Shown in pieces: positions 1 through 7,754 of a DNA stretch of 46,464 bases (its first letter is position 1; each line of letters begins with the position of its first letter). Below the pieces are notes generated by a model that was given only the letters and a program-made list of their open reading frames with translations, did no database searches and was not told the DNA's origin. Made by a program: the position numbers and the translations under genes. This DNA comes from JBCCEJ01 sp039030335 (GTDB lineage Bacteria > Pseudomonadota > Gammaproteobacteria > HK1). The stretch spans positions 1 to 46,464 of the forward strand of contig JBCCEJ010000046.1 of assembly GCA_039030335.1 (NCBI GenBank). The letters run 5' to 3'.

Positions 1-1
1 C

Positions 2-919
2 ATCGTCGAGCGCTCGCGTGTCACCTCTTTCGGGACAAGCCCCACCTTCGTCAACACGCTCGCGCAGCACAACGTCTGCCCGCGCGATGAGTTCGATCTG
101 AGCGCTCTGGAAGGCGCGCTCTGCACCGGTTCACCGCTAACGCCGGAATCGTTCGCGTGGTTCTACGACAAGGTCAAGCCCGACCTCTGGGTTTCTTCGA
201 TCAGTGGCGGAACCGACGTTGCCGCCGGGTTCGTGAGCGGCGTGCCGACGCGCCCGGTGCACTCGGGCGAGATCCAGGGGCATTGCCTGGGCGTCGACGT
301 GCGCGCCTTCGATCCGAACGGCGAGAGCCTCATCGATGCGGAAGGTGAGCTGGTGATCGCGCAGCCGATGCCGACGATGCCGCTCGAATTCTGGAACGAC
401 CCGGACGGGTCGCGCTATCACGAGAGTTATTTCGCCGCGTACCCCGGTGTGTGGCGCCATGGCGATCTGATCCGTATAACCCCGCGCGGCTCTTCGGTGA
501 TCTCGGGCCGCTCCGACTCGACGCTGAACCGGAGCGGGATCCGTATCGGTACGAGCGAGATCTACCGCACCGTCGAAGCGATCGACGGCATCGTCGACAG
601 CATGGTGGTACATCTGCAGCTCGATACCGACAACGACGTGCTGCCGCTCTTTGTCGTGCTGGCCGACGGCACGGAACTCGACGATGCGTTGAAGCAGGAA
701 ATCCGCACGCGCCTGAGGCGCGAACGCAGCCCCCGACACGTACCGGACGAGGTCGTTGCCGTCAGCGCCGTGCCCTACACACTCACTGGCAAGAAGATGG
801 AAGTGCCCATAAAACGTATCCTGCTCGGTCAGGATGCGACGAAGGTCGCCAACGCAGACGCGATGGCCAATCCGGAGTGCATCGGCGAGTACGCCGCCAT
901 GACCGGAAGATTTGTATGA
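2..919 (+). CDS. acetoacetyl-CoA synthetase, C-terminal part (5' truncated by window edge)
   Basis: An open frame runs into the window at base 2 and ends with TGA at 917-919, giving about 305 residues. It matches the second half of acetoacetate-CoA ligases of the ANL adenylating superfamily (about 650 residues when complete), which activate acetoacetate to acetoacetyl-CoA with ATP. Visible marks are SFGTSPTF near the start, the SGGTDVAAGF segment, VWRHGDLI for the adenylate-binding Asp region, and SGRSDSTLNRSGIRIGTSEI as the hinge into the mobile C-terminal domain. The C-terminal TGKKMEVPIK carries the expected catalytic Lys. Its stop overlaps the next start (ATGA at 916-919), so the two genes are probably translationally coupled. 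Family call is firm. Exact acid specificity is inferred. Confidence 0.9.
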   Translation: MVERSRVTSFGTSPTFVNTLAQHNVCPRDEFDLSALEGALCTGSPLTPESFAWFYDKVKPDLWVSSISGGTDVAAGFVSGVPTRPVHSGEIQGHCLGVDVRAFDPNGESLIDAEGELVIAQPMPTMPLEFWNDPDGSRYHESYFAAYPGVWRHGDLIRITPRGSSVISGRSDSTLNRSGIRIGTSEIYRTVEAIDGIVDSMVVHLQLDTDNDVLPLFVVLADGTELDDALKQEIRTRLRRERSPRHVPDEVVAVSAVPYTLTGKKMEVPIKRILLGQDATKVANADAMANPECIGEYAAMTGRFV

Positions 920-2145
920 GCAAAACGCCCGACGACAACGCGGCCACTGTCCGTCCGTTACTCTTCACACCGCTCGAGATGCGCGGTGTCACTACCCGCA
1001 ACCGCATCGTCGTCTCACCGATGTGCCAGTACCACTCCGACGACGGCGGCCCAACGGAGTGGCAGATGGTGCATATCGGGCGGTTGGCGGTAGGCGGCGC
1101 CGGCATCATCTTCGGCGAAGAAACCGCGGTGGAGGCGCGTGGGCGAAAGACCTACGCGTGCGCCGGTATCTGGGCTGACAACCACGTGCCGGCCTACCGG
1201 CGCCTGACCGACTTCGTGCGTGAACAAGGCGCGGTGCCGGCCATCCAGCTCGGACATGCCGGACGCAAGGCTTCATGTCATAACGCGACTGAAGCCTGGC
1301 GCCCGCTCGAAGACAAGGATGCGGCCGACGGTTTGCCGCCGTGGCAAGGCCTCGCGCCGAGTGCGTTGGACCAGCTGCCGCGGCGGTTTACACCGAGAGC
1401 CATGGACGCTGACGATATTCGCACTGTGATCGGCGCATGGCGCGAGGCCGTGCAGCGGAGCGTCGACGCCGGCTACGACATCTGCGAGATCCATGGCGCG
1501 CACGGCTACCTCATTCACCAGTTCCTGTCGCCCATCAGCAATCAGCGCAACGACGCCTACGGCGGCGACCGCGAAGGGCGCATGCGTTTCGCACTCGAAG
1601 TCACCGAAGCGGTGCGCGACGTCTGGCCAGCCGACAAACCGCTGTTCTTCCGCATCTCGACGGTTGATGGTGAAGGCGGCGTCTGGAACGTGGACGACTC
1701 GGTGGCGCTCTCGGCGGCGCTTCGCGAGCGCGGCGTGGATTTCGTGGACTGCTCATCCGGCGGTATCTCGGGCACCACTTCCATGCCGATGGTGCCGCGC
1801 ATACCGGTCTTCCAGAGCCGCTTCTCGGCCGAGGTCCGCCGCCGCGCCGGCATTGCGACGGTGGCCGTAGGTGGGATCAGGGATGCGCATCTCGCTGAGC
1901 AAATCCTGCAGTCCGGCGACGCCGACCTGGTCGCACTCGCCCGCGAGTTTCTGTGGAACGCCGACTGGGCGGCACACGCCGCGATAACCCTCGGCGTCGA
2001 GGGTGGTTTCAATTACATGCCGGAGGAATATGCCTACCGGCTCCGGCAGCGCGAAGCGCAGCGCACGATGCCGATCAATCAGGGCGGCGCAGTCACGGCC
2101 GCCGCTTACGAATCGGTGTTTGGGGAACCGATGCCGGATACCTGA
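916..2145 (+). CDS. NADH:flavin oxidoreductase, Old Yellow Enzyme family (YqjM-like)
   Basis: This 409-residue protein is an FMN-dependent ene-reductase/dehydrogenase of the Old Yellow Enzyme family. I start it at ATG 916, inside the stop of the synthetase gene; the open frame extends further upstream but only as a shadow. SPMCQY places the YqjM-type active-site Cys at residue 37. EIHGAHGYLIHQFLSP holds the paired histidines that bind the substrate carbonyl, and RNDAYGGDREGR is the usual FMN-phosphate signature. VAVGGI and DLVALAREFLWN near the end complete the flavin site. Length is normal for a bacterial class III OYE. Coupling to acetoacetyl-CoA synthetase suggests a role in breaking down an enone or unsaturated acid, but the substrate cannot be read from the sequence. 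Confidence 0.92.
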   Translation: MSKTPDDNAATVRPLLFTPLEMRGVTTRNRIVVSPMCQYHSDDGGPTEWQMVHIGRLAVGGAGIIFGEETAVEARGRKTYACAGIWADNHVPAYRRLTDFVREQGAVPAIQLGHAGRKASCHNATEAWRPLEDKDAADGLPPWQGLAPSALDQLPRRFTPRAMDADDIRTVIGAWREAVQRSVDAGYDICEIHGAHGYLIHQFLSPISNQRNDAYGGDREGRMRFALEVTEAVRDVWPADKPLFFRISTVDGEGGVWNVDDSVALSAALRERGVDFVDCSSGGISGTTSMPMVPRIPVFQSRFSAEVRRRAGIATVAVGGIRDAHLAEQILQSGDADLVALAREFLWNADWAAHAAITLGVEGGFNYMPEEYAYRLRQREAQRTMPINQGGAVTAAAYESVFGEPMPDT

Positions 2146-2194
2146 TGTCGATTTGAATACGGTTCCGGTCACGGCAACGCTCACGGTGCACGCC

Positions 2195-2662
2195 ATGTTC
2201 AAAACCCTGTTGATCCTACCGTTCGTCCTCTTCCTTCATAGCGCCGCTCACGCGAGCGAAGCCGGGCGCGTTCTGGGGTTGTGGTACACCCCGGAACGCG
2301 ACGTCACTATCGAGATCACGACCGACGGCAAGACCTTCAGCGGCCGCATCGTCGCCATGGATGAACCCATCCATCCGGCCGATGCACCGGACGGTCTCGC
2401 CGGTAAGCCCAAGACCGACACCAACAATCCGGACGAGAATCTACGTTCCCGGCCGATCGTCGGATTGCAGCTGGTCGGTGGGTTCACGTTTGGCGGCGGC
2501 AATGAATGGATCGACGGCACGATCTACAACCCGCGCGACGGCGAGACATATCAGTGCGTCATGACGTTGCAGGAAGACGGCACCCTGGAGGTGCACGGCT
2601 ACGTCGGCATCCCGCTATTCGGCAAGACGCAAATCTGGACACGCCGCACCGAGCCGCTCTAG
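2195..2662 (+). CDS. DUF2147 domain secreted protein
   Basis: A 155-residue protein begins at ATG 2195 with a clear signal peptide (MFKTLLILPFVLFLHSAAHA) followed by a mature domain starting around SEAGRVLGLWYTPERD. The LGLWYTPE opening, the EIxxxGKTFSGRIV strand, the DxxNPDExLRxRPIVG segment and the GTIYNPRDGETYQ motif are typical of the DUF2147 family, which folds as a small beta-barrel resembling lipocalin-like calycins. No catalytic function is established for the family. It is expected to be periplasmic. The reading frame continues upstream of ATG 2195, but that stretch overlaps the oxidoreductase gene and lacks a signal sequence, so this start is preferred. It follows the oxidoreductase by about 50 bases and may be cotranscribed. 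Confidence 0.88.
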   Translation: MFKTLLILPFVLFLHSAAHASEAGRVLGLWYTPERDVTIEITTDGKTFSGRIVAMDEPIHPADAPDGLAGKPKTDTNNPDENLRSRPIVGLQLVGGFTFGGGNEWIDGTIYNPRDGETYQCVMTLQEDGTLEVHGYVGIPLFGKTQIWTRRTEPL

Positions 2663-2689
2663 CCCGCATATTTCACCACACGCGACACA

Positions 2690-3961
2690 TCAGCCGGGCC
2701 GCTTCTCGAAGTCGATGATGTCATCGACGGACAGTCCGGATAGCGTGCGGCGCAGGCCGTCCAGAGCCATCTCCACACCGCCTACGCGGGCCCGCTCGGG
2801 ACTACCGATCAGGCACGCGCTGCGCGTGACCGTGCCGGCGGAAGAACTGACCGCCGTGTGCACCCAGCCGATGCGCCCGGGCGCGCGCTCGACGACGGAG
2901 GCGAGACCCCAGTCACTCGCGGCCGCGCCGCGCACAGCCTCGGCGATGGCGCCCGCGTGAACGGCGTGCTGATCTTCGGCAGTGGTCTCTTGCAAACGCA
3001 GCGATAACGCGCCGGCCAATGCCTCCGGGCTGCCGGCCGCCAGCGTCCGACGCACCAGCGGAGCCGTCGCCTCGTCTTCCGCCGCCAGCAGGCGCTGCGC
3101 GATACCCGCATGGGTGGCACTCTCCGCGACCGCAAGCGTCGCGCCCCGGGCGGCGAGGGCCGCCAGGATGTTGCCTTCCAGCGTCTCGGCATCTTCCGCC
3201 AACAGGTAGCCGCCGAGCTTTTCGGTCACCGCCGCAACGACGGGCGCCATCCGGCGTTCAAGCTCAGCGGCATCGGTGCCCTTGGCAAAGAGTTTGGTTT
3301 CGAGTTGCGGATAGTGCGCCTGAAAGCCGAGCTTCACCTCGCCGCCTTCGGCGAGCTGTTCGACATCCCTCAGCATGTCGTCTACGCGCGACTCCCCGAG
3401 GCCAAATGAGTGGAACCGCCGCAGACTTACCGCCGGCTGCGCGCCGGTCATGGCGAGCAGGCGCGGCAGAATCTGCTCGTCCAGCATCCGGTGGAGCTCG
3501 CGCGGCACGCCGGGGGTGAAGAAGAAGCGCGTACCGTCGATGTCGAGCGCGAAACCGCACGCTGTGCCGATCGGATTGTCGATGAACTCCGATCCGACGG
3601 GCAGCATGGCCTGCTTGCGATTGTTGGGCGGCATCACGCGGCCGCGCGCGGTGTAAAACGCTTCGATGTTCGCCAGCCACTCCGGGTGCAGTTCGAGGTC
3701 TACACCAGCCGCCTCGGCCGCCACCTCCTGCGACAGGTCATCGACCGTCGGGCCGAGCCCGCCGTTGACGATGACCGCGTCAGCCCGGTCGGACGCAAGG
3801 CGAAACGCCTGCGTCAGGCTCGAGCGGTCGTCTCCCACCGTCGTACCCCAGCACGCTTCCAGACCCGACTCCTGCAGCCGTCTCGCGACGTGGCTGTAGT
3901 TACGGTTGACGGTCTTACCGCTCAGCACCTCGTCGCCGGTGCAAATCAACTCGATGCGCAT
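2690..3961 (-). CDS. CinA-like protein (competence/damage-inducible protein A family)
   Basis: The 423-residue product has the two-part CinA layout. Residues 1-170 form the molybdopterin-binding-like (COG1058) domain, with MRIELICTGDEVLSGKTVNR, VIVNGGLGPTVDD and FFFTPGVPRELHRML all well kept; this domain acts as an ADP-ribose pyrophosphatase in studied members. The last ~165 residues align in place with the nicotinamide-nucleotide deamidase (PncC) domain. That domain is badly degraded: the usual ESCTGG nucleophile motif reads ESATHA, and the GIAGPxGG segment is replaced by unrelated residues. The N-terminal activity is therefore likely retained and the deamidase activity doubtful. The gene is convergent with the DUF2147 gene and stands about 40 bases downstream of citrate synthase on the same strand. 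Confidence 0.88.
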   Translation of the reverse strand: MRIELICTGDEVLSGKTVNRNYSHVARRLQESGLEACWGTTVGDDRSSLTQAFRLASDRADAVIVNGGLGPTVDDLSQEVAAEAAGVDLELHPEWLANIEAFYTARGRVMPPNNRKQAMLPVGSEFIDNPIGTACGFALDIDGTRFFFTPGVPRELHRMLDEQILPRLLAMTGAQPAVSLRRFHSFGLGESRVDDMLRDVEQLAEGGEVKLGFQAHYPQLETKLFAKGTDAAELERRMAPVVAAVTEKLGGYLLAEDAETLEGNILAALAARGATLAVAESATHAGIAQRLLAAEDEATAPLVRRTLAAGSPEALAGALSLRLQETTAEDQHAVHAGAIAEAVRGAAASDWGLASVVERAPGRIGWVHTAVSSSAGTVTRSACLIGSPERARVGGVEMALDGLRRTLSGLSVDDIIDFEKRPG

Positions 3962-4003
3962 GGCGCGATAGCCTCCAGTTGCGCATCGAGCCGACCCGAA
4001 CCG

Positions 4004-5170
4004 TCAGGCCACGGCCTGCTCGGTGTCCGGCAGCGGCTGCGGCGCCGGGCGGCCGACGTAGCGCGCAGCCGGGCGGATGATCTTGTTGCTGGCCGCCTGT
4101 TCGAGCACATTGGCCGACCAGCCGATCACCCGGCTCGATGCAAAAGTGGGTGTAAACATCGCCGCGGGCAGTCCGCAGCGCTGCATGACGAGGCCCGCAT
4201 AGTACTCCACATTCGTATGAATGCTGCTGCCCGGTTTGAGCGCCGCCAGTGCCTTCAGGATCTCCTGCTCGATGGCGATGGCCTGCTCGACCAGGGGGCC
4301 GCCGAGTTGGAGCGCAATGGCTTTCAGCATGGCCGAGCGGGGATCCTCGGTGCGGTACACCGCGTGCCCGAAGCCCATCAGCTTGTTGCCCGCATCGAGC
4401 TGTTCGCGCACCCAGTCGGCGGCCGCCTCTGGTTGGCCTATGTCCTCCACTGCCTGCAGAGCGCGGCTCGGCGCACCGCCGTGCAGTGGACCGGACAGAG
4501 CGCCGACCGCACCGACCAGGCAGGCACCGAAATCGGCGCCGGTACCGGCGATCACCCGAGCGGCAAAAGTCGATGCGTTGAAGCCGTGGTCGATGGTAGA
4601 GATGAGGTACTGCTCCACCGCACGACATTCTGCGGCGGGAGCGGGTTCACCCAGCGTCATGTAGAGATAGTTCTCCGCATAGCCCAGGTGCGGATCGGCT
4701 TCCACGGGTGTCAGTCCGAGTCCGAGACGATGCAGTGCGGCCAGTAACGTCGGGACGACCGCACAGAGCTTCATGGCATCGGTCAGCCTCGCTTCCGGCG
4801 CGAGGTCGAGCCACGGGCGCATATCGTGTGCGGTGGCGACCAGCGACAGCGCTGTTCGCAGGCCCTGTAACGGGGCGTCATCGAGCTTCCCGAGTCGCGC
4901 AATCGCCGGCAGGACGTCAGCCACCGATGATGGAATCGTCTGATGTTGGGCGACCACGCGCTTGAAATCATCGAGTTCGACTGCGTCCGGCAAATGCCCG
5001 TGAAAAAGTAGAAACCAAACAGCTTCGAGACTCAGGTTCTGCGCGAGATCGATCGCGCTGTATTCGCGGTAGTGGTAGAAGCCTTCATCGCCGCGCACAT
5101 CGCCGATGAGCGTGTCGGTCACGGCCACGTTCTTGAGCCCGGGGGGTACTTCGATCAGGTGTGTGGACAT
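4004..5170 (-). CDS. citrate synthase (type II, citrate/2-methylcitrate synthase-like)
   Basis: The 388-residue enzyme belongs to the citrate synthase family, condensing an acyl-CoA with oxaloacetate in the cytoplasm. Two catalytic histidines are visible in SGPLHGGAP and MGFGHAVYR. The third catalytic position, normally Asp in an NVDFY motif, is Glu here (HTNVEYYAG). The short N-terminus without a regulatory domain fits the dimeric CitA/PrpC-like subgroup. ATG at 5170 is supported by GAGGAGA about 7 bases upstream (5178-5184). It is divergent from the HTH-citrate synthase gene, and the shared 110-base gap holds an AT-rich double palindrome. Whether the acyl donor is acetyl-CoA, propionyl-CoA or something longer is not visible. 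Confidence 0.92.
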   Translation of the reverse strand: MSTHLIEVPPGLKNVAVTDTLIGDVRGDEGFYHYREYSAIDLAQNLSLEAVWFLLFHGHLPDAVELDDFKRVVAQHQTIPSSVADVLPAIARLGKLDDAPLQGLRTALSLVATAHDMRPWLDLAPEARLTDAMKLCAVVPTLLAALHRLGLGLTPVEADPHLGYAENYLYMTLGEPAPAAECRAVEQYLISTIDHGFNASTFAARVIAGTGADFGACLVGAVGALSGPLHGGAPSRALQAVEDIGQPEAAADWVREQLDAGNKLMGFGHAVYRTEDPRSAMLKAIALQLGGPLVEQAIAIEQEILKALAALKPGSSIHTNVEYYAGLVMQRCGLPAAMFTPTFASSRVIGWSANVLEQAASNKIIRPAARYVGRPAPQPLPDTEQAVA

Positions 5171-5177
5171 ACAACGG

Positions 5178-5184
5178 TCTCCTC
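5178..5184 (-). promoter_or_regulatory. ribosome binding site of citrate synthase
   Basis: On the minus strand the sequence reads GAGGAGA followed by a 7-base spacer and ATG at 5170. This strong Shine-Dalgarno site fixes the start. Confidence 0.7.
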
Positions 5185-5237
5185 AAGCGTGCGGTTCACG
5201 CTGTTAATAACGTTGACCTGCCTTTACACTGAGGATC

Positions 5238-5271
5238 ATTAATCAATACGTAAATATTGATTAATCAATAT
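5238..5271. promoter_or_regulatory. double palindromic operator between the divergent citrate synthase genes
   Basis: ATATTGATTAATCAATAT at 5254-5271 is a perfect 18-base palindrome. Its right half, ATTAATCAATA (5260-5270), is repeated exactly at 5238-5248, so the two sites have their centres 22 bases apart, about two DNA turns; the left site is a weaker, half-conserved palindrome. The block is strikingly AT-rich in a GC-rich region. It lies just upstream of the HTH-citrate synthase start and within the likely promoter of the divergent citrate synthase. A two-site operator for a dimeric helix-turn-helix regulator is the simplest reading, and the HTH-citrate synthase itself is the obvious candidate to bind it. 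Confidence 0.65.
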
Positions 5272-5280
5272 ATAGTGACA

Positions 5281-6534
5281 ATGGAATCATCCTGGCTAAC
5301 CGCCGCGGAGGCGGCCAGACAGCTCGGCATCAAGGTGTCGAGCCTCTACGCTTACGTCAGCCGAGGCGTCCTGACCCGCCATCGGGTGGCGGGCCGGCGC
5401 GGCAGCTGTTTCGCGGAGGACGAAGTGCTGTCGCTCGCAAGAAAGCGTCGCCAGCGCCGGGCGCCAGCCGCCGCCGAGCCGGCGCTGCAAACGGCGCTGA
5501 CGCTGATTCGCGAAGACGGCGTGTTCTTGCGCGGCAAAGATATCTGCCAACTCGCCGCGAGCCACAGCTATGAGCAGGTGGTCGAATGGCTCTGGAGCGG
5601 CGAACGCCGCTGGCTGGACGCTGCTCGCGTACCCGACTGGCGCAGCACCCCGGCGCAGCTCGATGTCGTCGCGTCAGCGCAGCGCAGCCTGCCGGAAGCA
5701 ACCGGAAATCCTGACCGTCTGCGCGTCACGGTGACGACATCGGCATTGACCGACCCGTTCCGTCACGACCTGCAGGCCGCCAATGTCCGCACGGCCGGGC
5801 GAAGCCTCATCTGCGCGATGGTCGAGGGTTTGCCGTCTGTGCACCGCAAAACGGTCAAGCCCTCTTCGCGGCGTCAGCGATACGCGCGCGTCGCTGCGTC
5901 ATTGTGGCCGAAACTCACCGACAAACCGGCGACCGTTGAACTGCTGAACATCCTGAATGCCGTTCTCGTCCTGCTGTCGGATCACGAACTTGCGACATCG
6001 ACGTTCGCGGTGCGGGTGGCCGCGTCGACACGGGCCGATCCCTACTCCGCCGTATTGGCAGGGCTGGGCACCGTCGCCGGTAGCCTGCATGGAGGAGCAG
6101 GCCCGCGTGCGACCGAGTTGCTCGGGCGCATCGGGCGCCCGGCGGAAGTGGTGCCCGTGCTGGCCGACTACCTGAAGCACGAGACCCGCGTGCCGGGATT
6201 CGGTCACGCCGTCTACACCGGCGGCGACCCCCGCGCTGTCGTCTTACTGGATATGTTGCGGCGCCTGAAGCTCAGCCGTGCGCTGGCACGGCGGCTCGAT
6301 ACGGCCGAACACGTCATCGAAGTCGTGTCGTCGCGCTTTGGCGTCTTGCCGAACATCGACTTCGCGCTGGCCACGTTCTGCGACATCGCCCACATGCCGC
6401 CGAGCGCGGCAGAGACGATTTTCTCAGTAGCCCGGTCCGGTGGTTGGATCGCCCACGCGCTCGAAGAGTACGGGGAACAGCCGCTCCGGTTCAGGATCCG
6501 TGCGGACTATCGCGGGGTGCCACCCGAGGCCTGA
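5281..6534 (+). CDS. helix-turn-helix/citrate synthase fusion protein
   Basis: From ATG 5281 the product is 417 residues. Residues 4-55 form a MerR/excisionase-like winged helix: SWLTAAEAARQLGIKVSSL is the helix-turn-helix and GRRGSCFAEDEV the wing. Residues from about 70 to the end are a citrate synthase domain. The active-site set is present: AGSLHGGAG and GFGHAVYT for the two histidines and LPNIDFALATF for the Asp, so this copy keeps the Asp that the neighbouring enzyme has changed to Glu. GTG 5275 and TTG 5257 are in-frame alternatives; TTG 5257 lies inside the operator palindrome and is unlikely. HTH-citrate synthase fusions exist in databases but are poorly characterised. A metabolite-sensing autoregulator, a catalytic enzyme, or both remain possible. 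Confidence 0.85.
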   Translation: MESSWLTAAEAARQLGIKVSSLYAYVSRGVLTRHRVAGRRGSCFAEDEVLSLARKRRQRRAPAAAEPALQTALTLIREDGVFLRGKDICQLAASHSYEQVVEWLWSGERRWLDAARVPDWRSTPAQLDVVASAQRSLPEATGNPDRLRVTVTTSALTDPFRHDLQAANVRTAGRSLICAMVEGLPSVHRKTVKPSSRRQRYARVAASLWPKLTDKPATVELLNILNAVLVLLSDHELATSTFAVRVAASTRADPYSAVLAGLGTVAGSLHGGAGPRATELLGRIGRPAEVVPVLADYLKHETRVPGFGHAVYTGGDPRAVVLLDMLRRLKLSRALARRLDTAEHVIEVVSSRFGVLPNIDFALATFCDIAHMPPSAAETIFSVARSGGWIAHALEEYGEQPLRFRIRADYRGVPPEA

Positions 6535-6568
6535 CGCCCGCACCAGTCGTCACCGCCTGCGCAGCCGC

Positions 6569-6593
6569 AGTGCCCGCGCTCAGCCGCGGCACT
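6569..6593. terminator. hairpin between convergent genes
   Basis: AGTGCC (6569-6574) pairs with GGCACT (6588-6593), and after one bulged C the stem continues GCG/CGC around a 6-base loop. It lies between the convergent HTH-citrate synthase and LLM oxidoreductase genes. There is no U-tract, so termination is only a suggestion. Confidence 0.35.
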
Positions 6594-6639
6594 CACTTGC
6601 CGCCGCACCTCGTGCCGACGCAGAGCGTGGCTGACCACT

Positions 6640-7704
6640 TCAGGCAGCCCCGCGCGCACCGGTGTTCACGTGTTTGAAACGTGGCGCCACGTGCGTCATG
6701 AACAATTCCAGACTGCGCGCAGTCTGCTCATAACTCATCTGACCCAGGCGGAACTGTGCGATCAGACCGCCGACGCCAGTCTCGGCGATCGTCTCGAGTT
6801 CGGCGATGACCGTGTCCGGGGTACCGCAGATCACCGCGTGCTCCGGAGCCGTGTGCGCAGCCTTGGTCTTCTCATCGACGAGGCGCACCCCCTGTTCGGC
6901 GTAGATGCGGTCGCGCATCGCGCGCCGAAACGCAATCTGCTCTTCGAACGCCGGCAGCGCTACCTCGCGCGCCGTTGCGTCAGAGTCGGTCACGTAGATG
7001 TTGCGCCAGACCCACGAGTCCGCCACGTTTTCATCGATCGCCGAGGTGCTGAAACCAGCGCCCAGCATCGTTTCGCGGTATTTCCGGAAGCGATCCGCCG
7101 TTACCGCGTTACTCTGCACGTTCATCAGGAATGGACGCCCGTCCGCGGCCATCTCTAGCGTCGAGGTCTCGCCGGAGCATGCCCGAATGATGTGCGGGTG
7201 CGGCTGCGTGAACGGCCGCGGACGCAGTTCGGGCAGACGCACGTTCCAGTACTTGCCCTCGTGCACGAGGTCGGGCGTGGTCCAGGCCTTGATCATCAGT
7301 TCCTCGGCTTCGAGCAGGCGCTCGAAGGCCTCGTCGGGATCGATGTCGTAGCCCTGGTAGTCGTAGATGTTGTAGGCCGTACCCCGGCCGAGCCCCACCA
7401 GCAACCGGCCCTTGCTCAAATTGTCGATAAGCGACATCTGCTCAGCGAGCCGGATCGGGTGGTGCAACGACAACTGCGCGACGGCGAAGCCGATCCCGAT
7501 CTGCTTCGTGCTGGACGCGATTGCCGCCGCGAACGACACCGGGTCCACATAGGCGCAGATCCCGTCGAAGTGATGCTCGGCGAGCCACACCATATCCATG
7601 CCGAGTCGATCGCAGAGTTGAGCCTCGCGCAGCGTCTCATCGATCACGCGCTGGTCATCTTCTGGAGTCATGGCGCCCGGAAACAGGAAGTTGCCAATTT
7701 TCAA
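6640..7704 (-). CDS. LLM class flavin-dependent oxidoreductase (luciferase-like monooxygenase)
   Basis: The 354-residue protein is a bacterial-luciferase-type (alpha/beta)8 flavin monooxygenase. AEHHFDG, the LSLHHPIRLAEQ segment, SKGRLLVGLGRGT and the late ICGTPDTVIAEL motif are standard for the family, which uses reduced FMN supplied by a separate reductase and oxygen. The start is TTG at 7704: it is followed by KIGNFLFPG, the usual beginning of these enzymes, and is preceded at the right distance by GAGGAGA. The longer frame to 7773 overlaps the transporter gene and adds nothing family-like. The gene follows the tctA-tctB fusion by 50 bases on the same strand, suggesting that it oxidises the imported compound or a derivative. 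Confidence 0.9.
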   Translation of the reverse strand: MKIGNFLFPGAMTPEDDQRVIDETLREAQLCDRLGMDMVWLAEHHFDGICAYVDPVSFAAAIASSTKQIGIGFAVAQLSLHHPIRLAEQMSLIDNLSKGRLLVGLGRGTAYNIYDYQGYDIDPDEAFERLLEAEELMIKAWTTPDLVHEGKYWNVRLPELRPRPFTQPHPHIIRACSGETSTLEMAADGRPFLMNVQSNAVTADRFRKYRETMLGAGFSTSAIDENVADSWVWRNIYVTDSDATAREVALPAFEEQIAFRRAMRDRIYAEQGVRLVDEKTKAAHTAPEHAVICGTPDTVIAELETIAETGVGGLIAQFRLGQMSYEQTARSLELFMTHVAPRFKHVNTGARGAA

Positions 7705-7709
7705 CGGTG

Positions 7710-7716
7710 TCTCCTC
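7710..7716 (-). promoter_or_regulatory. ribosome binding site that selects a TTG start
   Basis: GAGGAGA on the minus strand ends 5 bases before TTG 7704. No ATG lies at a comparable distance, so it decides the non-ATG start of the LLM oxidoreductase. Confidence 0.65.
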
Positions 7717-7754
7717 ACAGTTGGCGGACGAACAATCGACGCAGGTGCGCAGTC

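Noticed and set aside
3410..4747. 445-residue plus-strand open frame
   Set aside because: Antisense to both cinA and citrate synthase; no domain pattern. The sense genes are clear.
5257..5259. TTG as start of the HTH-citrate synthase gene
   Set aside because: It lies inside the perfect palindrome and adds only INQYIVT before the natural MESSWLTAAEAA start at 5281.
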